A DNA stretch of 64,000 nt from Lasiosphaeris hirsuta (taxonomy: Eukaryota; Ascomycota; Sordariomycetes; Sordariales; Lasiosphaeriaceae), in assembly GCA_030549175.1 (NCBI GenBank), contig JAUKUA010000010.1, positions 372,001 to 436,000 of the forward strand. Direction: 5' to 3'. Under the pieces are notes generated by a model. That model made no database searches. It was not told the DNA's origin and worked only from the letters and a program-made list of their open reading frames with translations. Each line of letters starts with the position of its first letter. Positions within the stretch are counted from its first letter, which is position 1. The position numbers were made by a program, and so were the translations under genes. Shown piece after piece: positions 59,564 to 64,000 of this stretch.

Positions 59564-61147
59564 AATACCGTCCTAGTTACTCTTATAATCGTTTTTTTAG
59601 TAACTAACATGTTATAAGATACTAATATCTTTTCTTCGATCTTATTAAGATAATTACGAAATATATCTTTAATAGTTAGTCGAACATAGAGCTAACGTAA
59701 TTCCTCGTATAGGTTATTATATAACTTAGTAAATAATTAAAAATCCTCCTTATCTCCTTATACTTTTACGTACTTAAAATAATCTATCACATATATATAG
59801 ACTAACTTATTAATAATGTTATCTTCAGCCTTAAACTTACTTGTAAGTTAATTAAATTATCATTCTATGTCTATTAGTTTTAGTTTAAACTATTAAAGAA
59901 TAATTATAACCTAGTTAAAGATACTTAGTCTTATATACTTCTTATCCTTAGTTAATAATTAAAGCTCGTACTATTAGAGGGCTAATCTCTTAAATAATAA
60001 AAATAGTTTTTTATAAAGAGTACTATATTTATTTAGATCTAAGGCCGCTTCCTTAACATACGTAGTCTAAAGATAAACGTCATGGTAACAAAGTTACTTA
60101 CTATTGTAAAATAGTTAAGTCTTACCGTCTTTCTTCGGTAATACGTCTAGCCAAAGGAAATTGACATAATAGATCTACTAGTTAAAGCCTCTTATCGTTA
60201 ACAAAGTACTTACTTAAGCCGTGGGGCCGGTCGCTGGCGTATTAGTTCTTATAAGAGTAATCGTAAGATATGTTTACATAATCTATATCATCTACGTAAG
60301 CTACTTCTTAATTATTAATTACCTCGGAGATAGAAATGGAGATGGACCAGGGGGTTACTCGTCAGTACGATCTTTAAGTAGATCCGGGTCTTACCCCGGC
60401 ATATGGTCTTCCGCCATTTTACTTAGTGTTACAGATAAGAATCCTTCGTCTTACGATATGGTATCGAACTTCCTTAGTATAATATCTCGTTTAGTTACTA
60501 GTATCACGTTACTTAGTAGTAGGATAGTTAGTATGTCCCTAAGTGTTAGGTCCATAGGCGGTAGCGTTATCAAGGTCTATTAGGTACCCCTTGGTTCTAG
60601 CGTTTCCGCTATTCTCGAGTACTCTAGTACTAGGTAGAAGCCTTCTTATACTTCTTAAAGATAGTTATTGACCAGAGGTTTGAAGCGCTCTTTCGGAATG
60701 TGGTTATTAACGTTCTAGGCGTTTAGATAGCTATTTTAAATAAGGCTTCTTAAGTGGGTAAATGTTCTATTGGTAAGAAAAATTAGGCTTGCTAACGCCA
60801 CGAGTACTTACTTACGCTCCGGCTTTACGCTGGTCTACCACTTAACTCTTAGATTCTTAGAGATATAGTCGAATACCTGTTAGGTTTCGTAGAGCTTAAC
60901 AATATACATCTACTTATCTTATTGTTTTAACAGTAGGTTACCGACTCAGTTAAGAGCCTTCGTGCCGTTAACGCGTGTGTTGTCGTTGTTATCTTAACAG
61001 TAGGCCGCCGACTTAGTTAAGAGCCTTCGTACTATTAACGTTGACGTTATCGTTGTCTTTATTATAACGTGGTATAAGCTGGTATTGGTCCCGGAGGCGT
61101 CAAATTAACTGATAAGGTCTATCCGATTTGATAGTAGGGGTACCACT
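59564..61147 (-). pseudogene. Outer Gypsy gag/leader region, RIP-inactivated
   Basis: The part of the outer element between the inner insertion and its own 5' LTR, where gag is expected on the minus strand. No gag domain is clear. A direct duplication of about 50 bp around 60925-61045 repeats ACAGTAGG, CGACT and AGTTAAGAGCCTTCGT. The primer-binding-like TGGTACCCC sits beside the LTR. Confidence 0.5.
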
Positions 61148-61381
61148 TACTACGGTCAAAAGAACCGCTTGTGTAAGTGTTACTTTGGTGGTCCTTCACA
61201 TGAACACTGACATGACATATTATATGGTAGTGTAAATAATTTGTAAAGGATGGCCCGTTGGCAATCAGTCTAGAGGACACGTTACCATTATATGGTAACG
61301 TACCCCCTGTGCTTAATTGAGCGTAGGGACTACGCACAACGGACTAACCTATCTAGGCTATCTACATTTTTCCACGTAACA
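61148..61381 (-). repeat. LTR of outer Gypsy, right (5' LTR of the minus-strand element)
   Basis: 234 bp, the partner of 42976-43209, followed by the GGTAG duplication. Confidence 0.92.
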
Positions 61382-64000
61382 GGTAGGAAATAGAACGTAC
61401 GATAGGCCGGGGGCGACCATATACTATGTTAAAGACTAAGACTAGGAACTAACGGGTAACTTCTAATCAGAAGATATAGTAAAGGTCAAAAACGGGAGGC
61501 TACGAGTCTTCTTAGTCTATAGAAACGTGAGGATTTAACCCTCTTATATTTAGGAAGTCCTAAGAATAAAGAGGAAGGACAAGGAGCTACTAATTACAAG
61601 AGACTTTAACATAAGACATCTACTTTAATAAGCCGGGAGATATATAAGGCCGGTAGTAGAAGCCATAGTTATATAGGCAAACAAAGAGAGACTATATCTC
61701 TTAATCCGAAATATATTAACCCGGGAAAGAAACGTCCTAGACCTTACATTCTATATAGACTTATAGGCCTACGGTAACGTTAAGAAGAATAAGGCTACGA
61801 GATTAGATTATCTCCTCTTAAAAGTGATAATACTAAGAAGAACTAGCCGGAAAAACCCCGCCTAGAAGCTTAGCCTATCTATGATAGAAGACTAGGTTAC
61901 CGGAGTAAAGGAGATAGCCTAAGAGCTTCCTACGGAGGTAAGTAGGAGATAGGAAATAGAAGAGGTTACTTAAAAACTCTAAGAGGCCCTAGAGTATTTA
62001 CTATGGAAATACGGGAAAAGAAGGTAGTCTGACAAGAAAAGGTAGCTATAGTAAAACAAGGAACTTAAGATAGTAAGGACATATCTCTAAGTAGCTAAGG
62101 ACTAGGGAGATAAAAGGACATAGGCCTTAGTATACGTAGCGTATAAGAAAAAGATTAAGATAATCTATATAAGGTATTAGTACGAAAAGGTTTAAAAAGT
62201 AACTAAACTAGAGGACCTGTAGAAAGTAATAAGGTAGTAGGAACACCGGGTGCCGGTAGATACCTTACTAAGCCTTATCCTAAGGAAAGGGAGACTAGTT
62301 AGCTATACGGTAGTATATACGATAACTATCATATACGATAAACTAATAATACTATGGTATAGTTCTGACCTTATGAACACTAAGTACTTTGGCATCTTAC
62401 AACTTAGACTACTATAGTATATATCGTAAAGTACTAAGGTCACAGAGGAAAAGACTTACCGGGTATACTATAAGATATAGATAATGGTATTAAGGCTAGA
62501 TAAAGTGATGACGGCTATACTAAAGGCTACCTAGTACGACAAGATAATAAGCCTAAGTAAAGAAGTAACTAAGACCTCCTTAGCTCTTATAGTTATACTT
62601 ACTATCTTATATAGGATATATCTATAGGTAAGATAGTACCTTAAGGTATAAAAAGTCACAAAAGTAGTACCTATTCCTAAGATAAGATACTTTAGAACGA
62701 ACACAAAGGGCCTAAGACCGATCTTACTCTTACTTTATACCGAAAAAGACTTAGAGAGATTAGTAACGAAGAGAATAAAAGTCCTAGCTATATAAGAAGG
62801 CCTTATTTACCTATAATACGTAGGTGAGATGTTATAATAATTAATAACAAATCTACTAATAATAATAATCTACGATATAAAAGATATATAAGTAAGAGGC
62901 TTAGTAATAAAGGCGGTCACGGCCGACATAAAAGATACTTTTAACATGGTATAAAAGTAAAAACTAGAATAGAAGCTTATAAAAACAAGGTAAGATTATA
63001 TCATAACCTACTTCTATACTACCTTCCTAACAAACCGAGTTACTACGATTAGAGAAAACTTAACAAGGACCTAATGACTAATACCGGAAAGGTTATTATA
63101 AAACTTTTCTCTCTTACCTATTCTCTTTATACTATATCTTACAGTAATAATAAAGAACGACTAAACCTATTATTACGTAGACGATATTATAGTTATCATA
63201 ACAGATAAGATAAAGAAATCGGTCTAGGCTAAACTTACGGCAAGGCTTAGGAAGCTTCTAACCTAAGAAAAAAGTAACGAAGTCTCCTTTAACAGTACGA
63301 AAAGTAAGTATATCTTCTTTATACTAAAGAAGGGCCTAAGACCGGACATTCTTATATAAAGAGTCGTCGTACTATATAAGGAGACGCTTCGATAGCTAAG
63401 AGTATAGTTTAACCTGTTACTATACTTTAGAACGTATATAAAAGTAATAGTAACGAGAGACAAGCTAACGACCACGTTCTTAAACCATATATTAAGTAAA
63501 GTTAAAAGACTAGTCCTAAGGCTTATAGTCTAAGTAGTTAAGACAATCCTCTTACCAACGTTATTATATACGGCGAAGGCGTGGCACGGCCGGCACGGTA
63601 AGTACTTCGTCAATGACACGCTAAACGTAGTAGTTAACGACGGCCTCCGAGCGACGTTACTGGCGTAGAAAACTATAAGGACCGTGGTACTATACCTAGA
63701 GTCCGGAGTTCCCACGGCTTAACACCTAGTTAAGGCCCGGAAGGATACCTTCACGAGAAGGCTTATTTGACTAGGCCGGACACACCCGGTGATTCGAAAG
63801 CTACACAAGTTACGCGTTCCTAGTAGAAAGAACGATACACTCTTAGAAAAGATCACCCGACATGTTAGAGGAGCGTCCCCCCTATACGACGACTTCTTAC
63901 AGACCAAAGGAGTTAGGAAGGAGGCCCCGATAGAAGCCTTAGCCGCGGCCGCCGCCCTAAATAAAAAATGATAAGTACGCTACGCGGAAGAAAGGAAGTG
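61382..64000 (+). mobile_element. LINE copy B, 3' part (runs off the window end)
   Basis: Resumes the copy B sequence after the outer Gypsy, beginning with the duplicated GGTAG then GAAATAGAACG (LINE A: GGTAATAGGAAATAAAAC). The RT motif YVDD is at 63174-63185 in YYVDDIIVII. The last readable block, EALAAAAALNKK and the following EERK region, matches LINE A near 39300-39370. So about 740 bp of the 3' end are missing from the window. Confidence 0.88.

Larger units (their letters stand above)
42976..61381 (-). mobile_element. Outer Ty3/Gypsy LTR retrotransposon (contains the inner one)
   Basis: LTRs 42976-43209 and 61148-61381 are both exactly 234 bp, begin TG (TA after RIP) and end CA, and are flanked by the target duplication GGTAG (42971-42975 and 61382-61386). 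Coding is on the minus strand. Reverse transcriptase lies at about 48439-48085 and integrase further down at about 46.8 kb, the Gypsy order. A primer-binding-like TGGTACCCC (61145 leftward) lies two bases inside the 61-kb LTR. Without the 8.7 kb inner insertion the element would be about 9.7 kb. It is densely RIP-mutated. Confidence 0.88.

Noticed and set aside
60221..60583. 120-codon plus-strand ORF in the outer Gypsy
   Set aside because: AT-rich chance frame in RIPed DNA; the element codes on the minus strand.
1..64000. CRISPR arrays, operons, bacterial promoters and tRNA or rRNA genes
   Set aside because: No such signals were seen; the DNA is eukaryotic and I found no convincing tRNA or rRNA sequence by eye, though a proper covariance-model scan was not possible.

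Overview
The window is nuclear DNA of a filamentous ascomycete (Pezizomycotina, probably a sordariomycete-like fungus). The evidence is short GT-AG introns of 62-135 bp, fungus-specific families (DMATS prenyltransferase, class II peroxidase, Ctr and BIM1-like copper proteins, ankyrin/STAND-like genes), and AT-rich transposons whose damage is almost all C-to-T/G-to-A, as left by repeat-induced point mutation (RIP).

Layout. 1-13 kb looks like a small secondary-metabolism neighbourhood: a cytochrome P450 cut by the window edge (-), a ferric/cupric reductase (+), a DMATS-type aromatic prenyltransferase (+), a CmcJ/NvfI/EfuI-family oxygenase (-), a small unrecognised ORF (+), and an alpha/beta hydrolase (-) divergent from an FAD monooxygenase (+). 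No NRPS, PKS or terpene cyclase is visible, so the backbone enzyme is outside the window or the substrate is a ready-made aromatic. 13.8-21.3 kb looks copper- and surface-related: a secreted class II heme peroxidase with a GPI-type tail (-), a Ctr copper transporter (-), and two divergent BIM1-like (LPMO-fold) copper-binding proteins. Together with the metalloreductase at 1-3 kb these could form a reductase, extracellular binder and permease route for copper.

21.3-33 kb is a decay zone. It holds a 1 kb inverted-repeat element and four broken genes: an ankyrin protein (two frameshifts and a stop), a DUF4743-type Nudix hydrolase (two TAG stops where tryptophan fits), a nicotinate phosphoribosyltransferase (frameshift and five stops), and an unrecognised gene (two stops).

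33-64 kb is a transposon nest resolved from repeat boundaries. A fragment of Gypsy gag abuts a roughly 740 bp cassette with 41-bp terminal inverted repeats (TIRs). LINE copy A (33929-40110, Tad-like) sits inside the right TIR, flanked by a 16-bp target duplication. LINE copy B starts at 40142 and is interrupted at 42975 by an outer Gypsy element (42976-61381, 234-bp LTRs, GGTAG duplication, coding on -). That element is interrupted by an inner chromovirus-type Gypsy (50826-59559, 1326-bp LTRs, coding on +). LINE B resumes at 61382 and runs off the end. None of these elements has an intact reading frame. Exon boundaries were inferred by reading splice sites and protein frames by eye.
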